Source: Trematomus loennbergii (taxonomy: Eukaryota > Chordata > Actinopteri > Perciformes > Nototheniidae). Taken from it: 64,000 nt of DNA. The translations under genes were made by a program, and so were the position numbers. Of the stretch, positions 15,382-35,037 are shown piece by piece. Position 1 is the stretch's first letter. Each line of letters opens with the position of its first letter. Below the pieces are notes generated by a model that saw nothing but the letters and a program-made list of their open reading frames with translations, ran no database searches and was not told the DNA's origin. The stretch spans positions 15,571,937 to 15,635,936 of the forward strand of contig JAAOOA010000026.1 in the NCBI GenBank assembly GCA_012861695.1, given 5' to 3'.

Positions 15382-17598
15382 CATAGCACATACATGTTTG
15401 ACACCAGTTTAACTGCACTTATAACATTACAAAACTCAATGGGATAGATAAGAACAGTTGATATCCTACTTTGCTATATTAAGGATCAAATTGATTCTGT
15501 TCTGTTCGTCTAGTATTTTCTAAGCGGGTTGTCCTAAATCAAAAGTATAATATACCTCCCATAGGTTGTAGGTTCCAAATATTTTCAAAAATACATAAAA
15601 AACACTTGTAGACAGAAATTGCTCCCTCAACTTCTACGATACATCATATCCAGCAACAACAGAGTGTATTTCTTGGTCTCAATGCCAAACCATCTGAGCT
15701 GCAGCGACGGGTGAAATGTGGCCTTGGGACACAGATCTGCTCTAAAGAGTAAACCATGTTGACGATGAAAAGAAACATTGCTGTAACTGTTAGCCGTAAA
15801 CATCGCTCTTATCCATCCACAACCTTCATCTTCCATCGATCTTTATTACCACAACGGTCTATTTTGCTCTCCTGTGCATTGCCATTGTCATATCTCTTCC
15901 ATGGCTGACTCTCACTCTATATTTTCGACATCATTTTCTAACTTGACTTTCCTGTAATCTATTTTTCAACTCCTTCAGTCTGCATTTCTCACCTGTATCC
16001 TCTGTCCCTCTTCCAGCTCAGCCTGCATCTCTCTCTCTGACAGTCATGTGGCCGGGGGGGGTGACAGTGACAGTTTCCATTAGGTTTAATGAGGCATGTC
16101 CGGTCAGGCAGAAAACGGGCTGACAGGTTAACATGCTGTGGCCCAATGGCTTGGCTTAGTTCCTAACCTGCCTTTCATCCCCTCCCCTTCCCTTCCTCCC
16201 CGTCAGCTGAGGGACGGCGGGCTAAACCAAGGTGACATTTGTGGCTGGCAACAGAAACATGAGGTCAGGTCATGTTTGTCGCGGTGAGTGACAGGTCAGC
16301 CAAGGTGTTGCCGTGCAAAAAGGTGATGAATGTGAATGGGCCTCCACACACACAATGATAAACAATGCCAAGAAACATTTTATTTGTCTTCATTGGGCCT
16401 TTGGTGTTTCCACCTCGTTCATATCGTGCATTTTTTATGAAGTGATGCACTTGACAGGCCTGACTGATGGGATCAGGCATGGACAGCAGGGGGTATTTGT
16501 ATTACAGTGCCACCCTGTGGAGTCTAGGAAATTGGAAAATATCACTGCAGTGACTTTGAGCTAGCATAGTGAAAAGATGTTTCCAGTAAAGAGGTTCTGT
16601 GCATATAAAGAGTTATTAAAGCAGTTATTTCTATAACATACATTGTGAGTGTTAATTTGCCAGGCCTATTAAAAATCTGATTTCTTCACACAGCCTTATC
16701 CATCAATCCCAGGATTGTTTCCATTTATTGCATAAATAGTACAAATTGGGACTTCACGTTCTCACTTATTGTTCATTTAAATGCTATCAATAAGGGGACC
16801 TACTGTATGTCAAAGACGACATCACGTAATTACTGTTTTCATTTCACAGTAGGAATTGTGCATGAATGTAATATCCTGGCTCTAATAAACTGGGTATGGA
16901 ACAATTTAATTCCTTTTTAAATCACAAAGACTGTGCTTTGTGACTTCACCATAGTTACTGTCTAAGATCACAGTGAATAATAATTTGTAAAAAATGCTAT
17001 TAATAAATATAAATGAGTCAGTGTCCCTCAGTGATCATGTATTTTTATTATGAGGGTTATTTCTTATTTTAATTAAATGTATTCATAGTTCAAGAAAATA
17101 TTTGTATTAAAACTCCCTGCACACGTCCCTTTTCAGCCTTAGGAATTTTGTCCATGATCTGTAACGCTCAACATTATAACTCATTTCTTATTCGGTTAGT
17201 TTTTGGCGGATAATATTCGACACTCGTTACACCACCTTTGCAGCTGCACCTGCATTTTATGCCTCATATGTCTTCAACCACCTTTCAAATCCAATTTAAT
17301 GCAGCCTTCCTTCATGTAACCAAGTGTCGAATGGGATTCTCATTCAGGCAGGGTTTGTTAAGAAAAATCTCCTGGTTAATGACCTAAATAAAGCAATTCA
17401 GGATATGACCTTGGACTATTTTAATATGGCCAAGTTGTGCGTTTAAATATGAGTTACTGGAGAAAGCTTTTCTATAAGGAAGGACCTTGTTCAATAGTTT
17501 AGTATTGGTTTGAGTAGCAAACCATTTAGCTGTGAATGTAGTGCTGCATTACATTGAATAGGTGTAAGTTTAACAAAAGTACAACATGTAGCCGAATA

Positions 17599-18041
17599 CA
17601 GTGATGGAATATAACTAAATATATTTTACTGAATGCTGTACTTGCATAACATTTGAAGTTACGTGTACTTTACTTGAATGCTGTTTTTATTCTTAATTTT
17701 GAAAGCCAGTATTGAACCTTTTTTTTCACTACTATTATTTGACAACTTTAGATTCAGATTATTAGCTAATACAAAATAAAAATCAACTAACAAGCCAACA
17801 TTAACATAAAAGTTAACATATCCAGCAGCAATCATTACATTTTTTAAATGAACTCACCTTCCATAAACCATTAATTGCATTTATATTATTATGAAATGGG
17901 CCATAACCATTTTTTCCGGTACTTAGAGTTCTAAGTACTGGAGTAATGGCATCAGAAATACTTCAGTAAGATTTTAAAGGCAGGACTTAACTTATAACAG
18001 AGTATTTTTACACTGTGGTATTGCTACTTATTCCACCACTG
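17599..18041. mobile_element. Decayed MITE-like fish repeat, ends 25 bp from a splice donor
   Basis: The left end cagtgatggaat and right end attccaccactg are imperfect inverted repeats about 440 bp apart. The interior (taactaaatat, acttgtactttactt-like phrases, tttttacactgtggtattg) resembles a repeat common in teleosts with CAGTGGTGGAA ends. No matching target duplication was seen, so it is old. Its right end is 25 bp inside the intron from the donor of exon 18067-18274. Confidence 0.55.
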
Positions 18042-18049
18042 ACAGTTTA

Positions 18050-23686
<5,637 letters not shown>

Positions 23687-23929
23687 TCAATCAGTTTTAG
23701 CGCAAACAACATAGTGATCCTGGGGACTAGCAAATAACACAAGACCGATTCTGAATTTTGGGATTTGATATCAGTATTCAAGACTTTCTATTCATCTATT
23801 TACATTTCACATAACGACACAACATACACTATCATTTATAGGAATCCATAAAATGAGGTTGTGTAAGAATTTTGAACAAGAGAAATTGTGATTTGTGTGA
23901 TGCCATGGTTTGGAGACCATTGTCCCTCG

Positions 23930-24641
23930 CAGTGGCGAGCCGTGAGCTTTATACCTAGGCCCTCTGACCCCCACCCCTTCCCTCGAAAAAAAGAAAAAAA
24001 ATAGTTATTACGTCACAGCGTATACTTCAGCGGAATATCAAAACAACGCCCAGGGTACAAAACGCATCAATGACAGCGACCTTCTACCACACAAAGCAAA
24101 TGATATTGCATTGTGTTTGTTACTTTCGTTGCAGTTGTATGTCTTAAGTGTAATTTGGCATGCTTTTATTTTGAAGGCGAGTTCACGCTGTTGACAGGAA
24201 GTTGTTGTTGCTATGGAAACAAGAAAAGTTTCACAGCGGGCGGAACTTGTCATAAAGTCCGCGATAATAAAACCCACCCATTTAGAGGGAAGATATGATT
24301 GGTCAATTGTACTGTCATTTGACATTACTCTCTCGTTCAGTTACTATAGCGGGCCCTCTGTGAATCGCAGAGAGGGCCAGACGAGCTTCTTTCATGTAAC
24401 CCTTCACATTCAAACAGAGACTGAACAGGCAGATTCGAAGGATTTATTTATTTGGAAATGTTATTTTAAATACAATTAAATCAATTTTTTTTCGGTAAAA
24501 CTAATGAAAAATATAACAAAAATAATATTAAAAAAATATATATTAAAAAAAAAGATATATTTTTTAATGTTTTTAAATATTATTTTTGGAATATCTTAGG
24601 CCCTCACAGAGGGCCTAGAGGGCCCTGACGGCTCGCCACTG
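23930..24641. mobile_element. Non-autonomous hAT element, 712 bp
   Basis: The terminal repeats are CAGTGGCGAGCCGT at 23930 and the complement ending at 24641. The flanking 8-bp duplication gtccctcg is perfect (23922-23929 and 24642-24649). The motif GGCCCTCT and its complement recur near the left end (23960), in the middle (24351-24375, as a hairpin) and near the right end (24599-24625). About 24475-24600 is almost pure A/T. No transposase is recognisable. It lies in the TMEM132 intron upstream of exon 23522-23665. Confidence 0.9.
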
Positions 24642-25015
24642 GTCCCTCGACGAAAGCCAATGGGATATTTCCATCAAATTTTTAAGCACTACAGAAATGA
24701 AGGTATCTGGCAAACAAACGTTAATTATCCTTAGTTGTCCAACATCCTTAGTTGTTCAACATTTTGAAATAGCTAAACTGGGGATGACTAGTCTCTAACT
24801 AAGACACAGTTTCTAAATAACCTTAGACATCTTCCACCTGTCTTTAAAGCAATTTACATAATTGCAGTTATACATACTGTACAGTATAGATTATATTTTG
24901 TCGGTAATAACCCTCGAGATAAAGCACCAAGCTCTTATGGGAAATAAGATTGTATGCTGTCTTGCTAGGATTAAGATAGAATGTAATGATAGAGTGCATT
25001 GAGATTTCTCTAGGT

Positions 25016-25730
25016 CTTATTACATGGCTTAGTTGAATACTCGATTCTGATTGGTCAATTCAGAACACGTGACACGTTGTTAATCCAGAACAGACAGACC
25101 GCTGTCAAGGACTTATTGACCGTTGTTAAGGACGCTCACATCTGCACAACAAGTCCGTTCGATTGAACTGTATACAGTTTGGCCAGTTACAGTTTTTTCT
25201 AACTGACAAGACAAGAGCGACAAGAAAACAGCGGAGAAGTAACGGGCAGAAACCCTCCTTTTTACGCAGCGGTCCAGACATAGACATCAAACGGCGACAC
25301 ATATTCAGTTGCCAGTTACTTTGGCATTAGGGCAGGGATATCTATATACTTTCCAAGGTTTTACATAATGAATTGTGCTACTTTTAAAGCAAGCAACGAT
25401 GTTTTCAAATCTGTAATCAAAAAGCTCCTCAAAAACGCTATCGAAGCAGTTCCTGCCGTTGCTACGTTAGTTCAAACAGTAACAACGGACTATTTTTCTT
25501 AGCAGATGCATCACAATTTAAATCAATACATACAACTATTTTTTAAATCAATAAAATCATTTTCTAAATCCATAAAAGCATTTCAATTAATATTGGGAGT
25601 CATATCGTTACTTTGTTGAGAATGTGGCCATGTAATAAGCGGGATAATGTGCAGCGACTTGGTCATTATGGGAAAATAACTTATTTTCCCCATAATGACC
25701 GCGTCGCTGCACATTATCCCTTACTTATTG
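25016..25730. repeat. Repeat with 13-bp inverted ends plus an abutting long hairpin
   Basis: CTTATTACATGGC at 25016-25028 is perfectly inverted at 25627-25639. Immediately after, 25641-25680 and 25681-25720 form an almost spacer-free hairpin (about 40-bp arms, three differences) containing GGGATAATGTGCAGCGAC. A shorter, diverged relative lies at 27126-27310 and shares both the left segment and the right-hand hairpin arm sequence. That suggests the hairpin belongs to the same repeat unit. No coding sequence and no target duplication were found, so the class is unknown. Confidence 0.65.
25641..25720. repeat. Near-perfect palindrome, about 40-bp arms
   Basis: The left arm reads gggataatgtgcagcgac then ggtcattatggg; the right arm is its complement with a two-base mismatch (tt versus gc) and one extra G. 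There is effectively no loop. Confidence 0.9.
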
Positions 25731-25844
25731 AGTTAATAGATTAAAGCAAACTTGGAACTATTTTAAACAACGGATAGCCTCCACCTCTGTAGTTATTTTC
25801 AAATAATGTCCTAATAATGGTCATTTGCTAATATTGGTGACAGT

Positions 25845-26300
25845 GCATTAATTATTTATTTATTTAGACCAGGATCTTTTTCACGGCAGCCCTGGCTAAA
25901 AGAGTCAATTAAAAAAAACACATAGTTACAGACATAGAACACAAGAGGATTCATGAATTAAAATCAAGCATAAGGAACCAACATTTCCAAAGGGGACTTA
26001 AAAAGAGGTATCCAGGTTAAATTACAAGCATTGACAGTTTAAGACTCTGCCTCTAATCATTTCAATATGGATCGAAAAACACTTTACAAGGTCAATTAAT
26101 TGAGTTTCAATTCATTATCCAAAATATTCCAGGCCTACGGTATAGAATATACAAATGCTCTTCCAATTCTGCACGGGCACACGAAAGTTTTCCTGAGAAA
26201 GAAAGAAGAGTTGAAGATTGAGATTTAACAGAGTGCTATTTGTTTGTTGTTCCGCCGTGAATACGTCACATTTCAACCTATCATAGCACTTTTCAAAACA
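25845..26300. repeat. Possible degenerate interspersed repeat
   Basis: The opening tttatttagaccaggatct, cacggcagccctggctaaa and the later atattccaggcctacgg phrase resemble a dispersed fish repeat. This is a weak recognition without boundaries. Confidence 0.28.
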
Positions 26301-26584
26301 CTAGTTACAAAGTAAATAGACCCTACACCACAATGGGTAACATTTAGCACACTCATTCCAAATGTCCTGAATTAATCACTCAGAGAAGTGCACAATAACA
26401 GCATAATAAATACAGAACCACAGTGTGTCGGAGCAACAAATTAGAAAAGGCCAATGTGTACTCAAGTTTTTCAAAGCAGCACTGACTCAGCTGAGGGGGA
26501 GGCTTTTGAATAGTTTCGACCTTAACAGGAACATCTAAATCCCCTTTTGTTTCTGATACAAATAACACTTCCCAGAGGTGTGTA

Positions 26585-26605
26585 TGTGTGTGTGTGTGTG
26601 TGTGT
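26585..26605. repeat. (TG)n microsatellite
   Basis: The run is about 21 bp of pure TG, downstream of a tgtgtatg start. Confidence 0.95.
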
Positions 26606-27125
26606 AGTCTACTTACAAAACGTATTCAAACACCTTATTTTTCGAGGTCCAACACTTCTTGATTGAAGCTTTTGTTTCCATCAAAAGCCCTTCACATCAC
26701 ATTTACTTTGGAAATGTCTTTAAGGCCAACATGGCGATGACCAGCCATGAACTTATCTATTTACTGCTAAAGCACTAATGTACTGTGATGACTGTCACTT
26801 TGTGCACTTAATAAATGTCTCAATCTGACACTGTGCCACAATCAAAATGTAACTGTTCATTTACTTATCAATTAATATTCGACACTGCTAGGAATATATA
26901 AAGTTTGTTGGTTAGACTAATAAATGAAAAATAACGTGAGCTAACAAATGTTCCTCCTTATGTTGGCGTTTACTACAAATCTTTAAGCATATACTATAAC
27001 AATAATACTACTTAATTCAAAGTTGAAATTAAAGTACCAGAAATATTATTTTTAATAGATGCATTATCTTCCCTTGTCAAGACCTGGCGCTTACATTACC
27101 CAGAATGCCACCCAACCAGTGTGTT

Positions 27126-27310
27126 ATCTCCTATTATAACACAGCTTGCTTGAATACTTGATTCTGATTGGTCAATTAGGACATTACAGATTGTTAATGC
27201 TCGCTATCACAATGCTGCTAAGCGTCACATGACTGTTGCGATGATGGCTAAACTGTCCGCAGGGGCCATCATTAATGACATCACTGACCGCCCCTGAACA
27301 TTATCCTTTT
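27126..27310. repeat. Diverged copy of the 25.0-25.7 kb repeat
   Basis: Positions 27150-27177 match 25033-25060 with one difference (ttgaatact, gattctgattggtcaatt). The end at 27286-27306 (gaccg...acattatcc) matches the hairpin arm near 25698-25719. It is internally deleted relative to the first copy. Confidence 0.65.
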
Positions 27311-30300
27311 CCTTTTAAAAATGATTGAGCCTCAAAAGTATTTTTACACATTTCTTTCACATATGAAGTAGTACTCCACAAGACCTTTAAACGCATGATG
27401 TGTATAATGGTGCAGTTCCCCTTCAATTAAGGATTTGCAGTGAAATAGTATCATTCACAATCATTTTAGTCTTTCACAGCTATTCCCCGGTACTCCTTTC
27501 AAGCGGGGAAAAAAACACAACTTCAACAATAGTACTTTATGTGAATTTGCAGGCGTCAGAGAGATATCACAAGATGCACTTGAGAATTGAAGGCCTTACA
27601 GAGAAGCAGGAAGAAGATAATCAGATCAATTAAGACAACGTCTGGTAATCCTTTAGCTCTCAGTGCGTTTGCTGTACAGACGATGTGCTATAACAGTGGA
27701 TCCTGATCATCACAGCTTAGTTTCAATGAAAGACTGCTAAGAGGCCTACAACTTTGAAAGGCAAACGAAAACTGGTCTCCAGACAGCTCTTTGTTCATCA
27801 AAACCGGTGCCTCACTGTTTGATTTGTTTCTTCACCCTCATGCTCCTTCTGAGAAAAAAAAATCCATAATTTAAAGCTCCGGTGAAGATTAAGGAATTCT
27901 TAGCCTATTAAAAAGAGGTCTTTTCTCACTTGTTTCTTTCGCACATTTTCTGTTTTCTGATAGCACTCTCTGACATCTGTTTGGAGGTTATTTCATCCAG
28001 AATGTCAATAGTCCAATCTTAGATACTCTTTGAAGGATTAAAGAAGTAATCTTTTTTTCCACCTCTACCCCTATCTACTAAAGGTTGCAGTTTTCCCAAA
28101 GTTGTCACTCCAAAATAACGGCAACACTGGTCACACACCAGACTGTTTAATAAAACTGTCCACATTACGTCTTCTTTGCTCATGACTTAAAATGAAGATC
28201 AAGACAATGGGTAGGTGGACAATTTGCTACCTTATGTTATCATGAAAAGGTAAGAAAAAAGATTGAAACGGAGTAGTTATTTCCCTATTCTTACTCACAA
28301 TCTCAGAAAGGACTCCAACTTTCTCCAACTGACACGGGCGATGTTATTAGCTGTCGATCATGGCTTTTAGTGAGGCACCTATTCAAGGTTTCTTAAATAA
28401 ACAATGCCATCCAGTGACAACTTTTCACTGAGGTTTCAAGAAAAATGCTATTTAAACTATACCCTGATGAAATGCAGGTGATCCAACGCCTTACATATTC
28501 ACATGTTTGAAATGACTGGCAGAGTTCATTACAGTAGAAAGATCTTCCTCACTGCAAATAGTTTGTCACATCAGACCAATTGGTTACAATTTGGGGATAC
28601 AAAATCATCCTGGAAGCATATTATTCTGGTAAAAATGTGCTATGAAGTGCCATTCTCTACACAGTCGATGGAAAAATAAATTGCTTCTAAAGCATATGCT
28701 GATATCAAAAAACCATGGGGGTGTGTGCTAGATGTGTTGAAGTCACCAAGCAAGTGGGGAGCTTAGAAAAACCAAAAATACCATCTATACGCCTCTTTGA
28801 ATTTGAGAGTGAATCACCTTTGCCTAACTTCATGACATTAATGCACATTATGCTTGCTAACGCCTGCCATTTGAGACCTTATAACGACGCTTATCCCTGT
28901 TCCCTTGTGAACAATCAACACCTTTGCTCATAATCTATTGAAAAGAACGAATGTACCTTCTCGGGAGACACGTAAGCACCTATAAAAAGTGTTTTGTGCT
29001 CCGTACATCTACGGGTCTCTTCACACATAATGAGCCATTAACACCACAATAACAGTATAAAAAAAGAGGGGTCTATATAAGCTTCGACATTTATTACGGA
29101 GAGCATTTGTGCCATAAAGAGTGTAATATTGAGTGAGCTCTAAGTGGAATTTAGCGAGACAGCCAGAGTGATTCATAGGTAAAAAAGGAGTATTTTCTTT
29201 CCATGAAATCTGCCCTTCCGACACTTGCCATCTTCTGGGGTTATATAGGAGTTAAATGCATGTTCTATTCATGAAGCCTATTTGTACACAATGCAGATAA
29301 TCTCTCTCCAAAGGGCTCCATTATTCCCGACACACACATATGCTACATTCACACCAATGGAGTCATAGGTATAAGCACATATGGCACACACAAACACACC
29401 CTTGCTGCCCAGCTCATAAAAAAAAGAGTCCTGGCTCCCTGGCACAGCAGCTTATCTTAACAACCTCTCATTGCGGTCCAGGGAAGAGAGCACGGAAAGG
29501 AGAAGAAAGGCGAGAGAGGGAAGAATCGATGAAAGACCATTACGCTTCTGTGCAACAGGGATAAAAGGAGGTGTGGGGGCTGATATGGTTGCAGATGAAT
29601 GATGTGTACCGGAGCAGACAACCTACAGAAGCCCCTCTTTTAAAGAATAGTCACTGTATATGGATGTCAGCAAGCTCAGGGCAGGGCACACTGGTGCTGG
29701 GAAATCAAAGCTACAAAACTCTGAGCATATACTGTATATCTCCTGAGATCTGACGACTGGGTGGCCATGGAGGATGTTTGAAACCACCTTTCAGTTTGTC
29801 TTCCAGCTAGCCTGCGGGCAATTTCATCCTGGAAACTGCCACTATTTTTATAGTTGATTCATCATTTTTAGAAAACCCATACTAAAAAGGTTTTTCACAA
29901 AAGACTCATGAGGCAATGTCAACTATTTTAAATGCTCAAGGCTTTGTTCTTTTTTGTCAGCGTCAACTCTCAGTCAATTCTCCTTGCCCATGTTCACCCC
30001 ACGTTGCTTTGTCATGATTTTATGACACTTAAAATAATTGCACTCTTATTGAACATCTATCCATCAACATTATATAGAAATGCATGAGTTGCATTTTATA
30101 GCACACAACATTTACTTCATTTTGAAGTTTTCTACATCAGCTATTTGTGACACCAAAGAACACAATTGTATACATAAGGATACATACAGTCATGTTTATT
30201 TTATATCAGTCACTGTAATCAGATTTTCCCTCGTTTGCCAGTGAAACACAAACGATGCCTAAAGTTATACAATTCCAGGTTTACTCAAGGTGAAAATTGC

Positions 30301-32278
30301 CATTTGATTTATGAGAATTAACGGGAAGTCACAGGAATAAAATGTCAACATACAGTAGGGGTTGTCTTTTCACATTGTATATAGATAGATTCACCACAGT
30401 AATATATTCCAAGCTTGCATTAAAACATGTAGTCCTTTGAGGGCAGCAGTGTTGGTATTAGTGTGGGCAGTATGGCAGAGAATGCACTGTGCAGTCTGAG
30501 GGTCTTAATTTTAATGAGTATTTATTTAATGGTATGCTTGCAAACTACTGTACTGTATATACAGTGCATATATTCATATCTACAATTAAATCAAAGGACA
30601 TCATTAAACAGTAGCCTAGAATTTGATGTTGTATTACCCCAAAAAACAAGATAGGGTATAAACACATTTTAAATCCCAAAAGTGCCAAACTTAATTTCTC
30701 TTGGAAATTCTCTGGGCAGTTTTAGGGAATCATGTTTCCAACCTTTGCAAGCCCAGTGATACAAATAAATACATTGATTTGACCTATCCAGTTGCCTTCA
30801 AGTCCATAAGAGTTCTGCATCTCTTTTTACAAGTCACTTCAGTACACCCTGTACCAGAGAAAGCTGTAAGCCCAGGAGGAGACATCAGAGAACACTCATA
30901 ACTAATGCTATATATTTATAAAGAGGGGGAGGAGAAGGAGACATCTGAGATATGTTTAGCTTAGATCAGGGCCGTCACCCCTGCTTAACACATCCAGCAA
31001 TTTATTATTCATTGACTGAACAGATTCCTCAGACCTCCTTGAGACCCGCAGCTCAACCACTCACTAACCGGCTTTGATTGACATTACACTCACAGTCTTG
31101 TAAGGTGTTGGCCTACAGTGCTTGTGGGGGGGGAATTATCCCGCCAATGCAGCACTCGGCTATTCACTTCGTATCAACTATCAATAAAAAAAGAATATTC
31201 CCTCCAGCAACTATGCATCGTCCCCATGCCAATCAAATACATCCGAGCGTCTCACAGCCTATAGCAGCAGATGAAATCAAAATGAGGGCAGGGGAATCAA
31301 CACCTCCACAGGTTTTCTGCTACACAGCAGGTGGAGAGCGGTGTTCATAGAATGTAATCTTTTATGGTTATGGCTTGGGAGAAAAAAGCCAAGTTATTCC
31401 GCACTGCAATGTGGGAGTCGGAGAAAAGCCGGGGGAAAGGTGCAGATAGCTGAGATGATGCGGGTAAAAAATGAGTTTGTTAAAGAAGATGTCAGTCATT
31501 TCAGGTGCTACTTTTTAACTAGAGAACTTCAACTGTACATGCAGTGAGTAAAACGTACAGACTTATTCTCCAGTATCATGTCTCTCTTTTGCACGTACTG
31601 CATTCTCAACAACAGTGAATCAGAGGTTAGGGTACAACATGCTGAATAATCAACTCCTGTGTCTCCACTGATTTAACACAATCGGCAGGGAGCTGTAATA
31701 GCAGTATTAGCAAATAAAGAGTTTGGAGGGAGGCAGGTTGGGGGCATTTTGCCATGACCAGGAGTAAGAATCACCATTATTGATTATTAAATCAGGACCT
31801 GCCGTGATTTATACTCTCCTCATTAATTAGATATTGATTTATTGCGTAACCTGTTGGCCTGACCATCCGTTGGATTTTGTTATTGTGTACTGTGGGGGGC
31901 GCTGAATACTTTTAGTGAGATTAAATATGAAGCCTGCGTTGTTTTTCCCTCCTCATTCTTTCTCACTCTTTTAACAGTAGAGGAAATGCCAAAGTCAGCA
32001 GTGGGAAATCGGCTGCCCCTGATAAACCCAGTCCATATTCCGCGGGGCTCCTCGCCTGTTTCTGGGGGCCATTTGATTAGAATAAGCCAGCAGAGCCGCG
32101 CTGTGCTGAACCCTGGCCCCGAGCGGGCCAAATAGAGGACTCTGGAGCCAGACTGACAGAGTGGGGAAAGGGTGATGGAAGGCAAGCCAGCACAAAATAA
32201 ACAAACACACAACAACAAATTACAGAATGGACAGGCTTAGCTTCAAAGTAAAGCCTGACTGACATACATATAAGCTGA

Positions 32279-32322
32279 GAGGGGGAGAGGGGGAGATGGG
32301 GAGATGGGGAGAGGGGGAGATG
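32279..32322. repeat. Short GGGGAGA/GGGGAGAT minisatellite
   Basis: There are about six imperfect 7-8 bp units of gggggaga and ggggagat. Confidence 0.9.
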
Positions 32323-32907
32323 TTGGGTGGCAGGAGTGAAATAAAGTTTGTGTGCAGTACCGAGGACACACACATATTGTGTTAGTTATTCATCTGGAGA
32401 GTGCTGCTCTCCCTCTGCAACATCGCTGCATGCTCACAGTTAGACACATGCACACTTAGAAGTTGCCATGACTCCTAGTCCCGCCACAGAACAGCTGCAG
32501 AGCAAATGAGCGCTGTTTAAATTGCTTGAAATCAGCTTGGCAAAAGTTTTTAATCCAGAGGGGCACGCTTCCTGTTTTCACTGTGTGTGTGGGAGTCCAA
32601 TCAATACATTGGGTGTCGATATTCACATTCACAGTATCTGCACATTTTCTCAAGGTGAGCCTACATGTCAGGTTTACAGAAAATAATTACAAAATAATTA
32701 CCAAATTAATCAATTATTACAGTAAATGTAAGTTAAAGCCCTAAAGATAGGAATGTTGGTCAATCAGTGATAAGGGATCCTGTATTGTTTGTGCTAAACA
32801 GATATTGATTTTGTTAGCCTACAGAATTCAGTTATTTTTTTTATAACTAATGAAAACACAGTCTTCTAGAGTTAAAAAAAAACCTGTGTGAGTTTCCTTT
32901 TTCGATA

Positions 32908-32910
<3 letters not shown>

Positions 32911-32944
<34 letters not shown>
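32911..32944. repeat. (CT)n microsatellite
   Basis: The run is pure CT for about 34 bp. Confidence 0.97.
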
Positions 32945-32952
<8 letters not shown>

Positions 32953-33539
32953 GGTTCTCTCTTATACTTGCAGTATACGATAACTGGGACCAGATTAGAA
33001 AAAAACAACTTGTGCATAAGAATGAATCCACTAGGGTTAAGAGAAGGATAGAGGGAAAATGAATGTTGTCAAAATGCACAAGGGAAAGATAGAACAGTCA
33101 ATTAGAGGCCTGTATATACACAAGGGGACTTAATCAAGCTATAAGGGGCATCATGGCTGCATGCAGATGGCTAATGCCCGTGGATAGCCTCCCTACACAG
33201 CCTATATTAGTGCTCTGCCGGGCCATTTCCAAACACACTTCCTGACAGCGTGACAGTGTGACTGATGGCAGCCTGCTGGAATACCGCTGGCCGGCCCTGA
33301 TGAAGCGATAGCGATGTGTGTGTGAAGTACAGATATGAGGAGTATTTTCTTTTTGACTTGTTTGTCTCTCGGAGGACACAACTTCTTACCAAGTGTGTTG
33401 TCCTTGCTGCCTCGGCTTATCTCTATCTGTCAAACGTGAGTCAATACGGGAAAAAAAGCTTTAATTTGGGCCATACCCTAATTATTGCAGACAAAAGGTG
33501 CTAACCCGTAACTGAAAGAAGAAAAAAAAAGTTAATAAA

Positions 33540-33760
33540 TTGAGCTTCCCGCTAATGGCCCTGATTATAATGTTATGGGACTGTGAGAACAAAGCTAATG
33601 TTATTGGGTTTGAAACGGAGGGAGTTCTTTCAGAGGCTATGAATAAAATGCTAATGATAGCATTTCGGATGTACTGTAAAGAACTATGGGGGCCTAACTG
33701 TCTCCTCTAATGAGCCACAAAGAGAGACACAAGCGTGGCAAGAGACCAAGATCAAATTCA
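33540..33760. promoter_or_regulatory. Candidate conserved non-coding element
   Basis: The stretch is unique and contains gctaatggccctgattataa, aaagctaatgttattgg, aatgctaatgatagc and ctctaatgagccac. Repeated GCTAATG/TAATGAG cores suggest clustered homeodomain sites. Unverified. Confidence 0.3.
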
Positions 33761-34677
33761 TGGAATATGCATTAAAACTCTCCGTTGGCATGTTCTCTCA
33801 TGTTCTCTGCATGTTCTGTCTTTCAAGCTTGAGACGGCATTCATGACTTGAGTTCACAAGATCTCAGTAATGGCGTAGTGAAATAACTTTCTCTTGATTT
33901 CTCTTCTTTAGTTTACACTTTTGATCATAAATCTTGGGGCTATTAAATCTTTTAATTAAAAAATGTTTTAGAGACAATGTTATTATCGGAAATATTAAAC
34001 CGCTGGAGGTTTCTTAAAGATCTACTGGAGGAAATATCTTCATTGCAAAAATCAAGGAATCTGTTTTTGAATCCTAAAAACGCACTCATTTTCAACCAAT
34101 TAATAATTTCTTAATGTACTTAAGGATGTTCCAACATGAAAGTGTAATTTCCTCTTATTAGCGCATTGATTTAATTTAGCTCTGTTTAAAGAAAATGATT
34201 AATTAAATATTCCTGAAACAAGAGGAACTGCTCTGAGGACACGTGAAATCACCTCGTTCCAAAGCCATAATTCTTCTTTTCCTTTTACAGAATTGAAACT
34301 TAATTCAACCAGAAAATCAACTTTAAAGTCAGTTTTAAAAAGTGTTGAGATAGATATTTTCTAAGGCGTATTGAGCATTCAACTTGAAATGTCAGTAAAG
34401 GGCTCTGTGCATTGCTGCAGGACGAATATCCAATGGTGATATGTCTTGCTTGTATGCAGTCAGGAGCCTTCATGTCTTGAGGGTAAAAAATAACCTTGTG
34501 GTACGCTCTAGATTGGGCAAATCTCACCATTTATTTTCTATATAAAGCTGCAAAATTTTTAGAATGTTTTTCCATTGGAGCGATCAGAATACTTGTCACA
34601 ATTTCAATCAGTCACAGTTTACAGCAGCTGTAAAGTCAAGAAAGCAGAGACCTGTACTTTTTTGTTTGGCAGGCAGA

Positions 34678-35037
<360 letters not shown>

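Noticed and set aside
32279..32322. Short regularly repeated units resembling a CRISPR-like array
   Set aside because: The units are 7-8 bp with no spacers: a purine minisatellite in a vertebrate intron.
32828..33079. ORF with an Arg-Glu repeat
   Set aside because: The Arg-Glu run is the CT microsatellite read on the minus strand.
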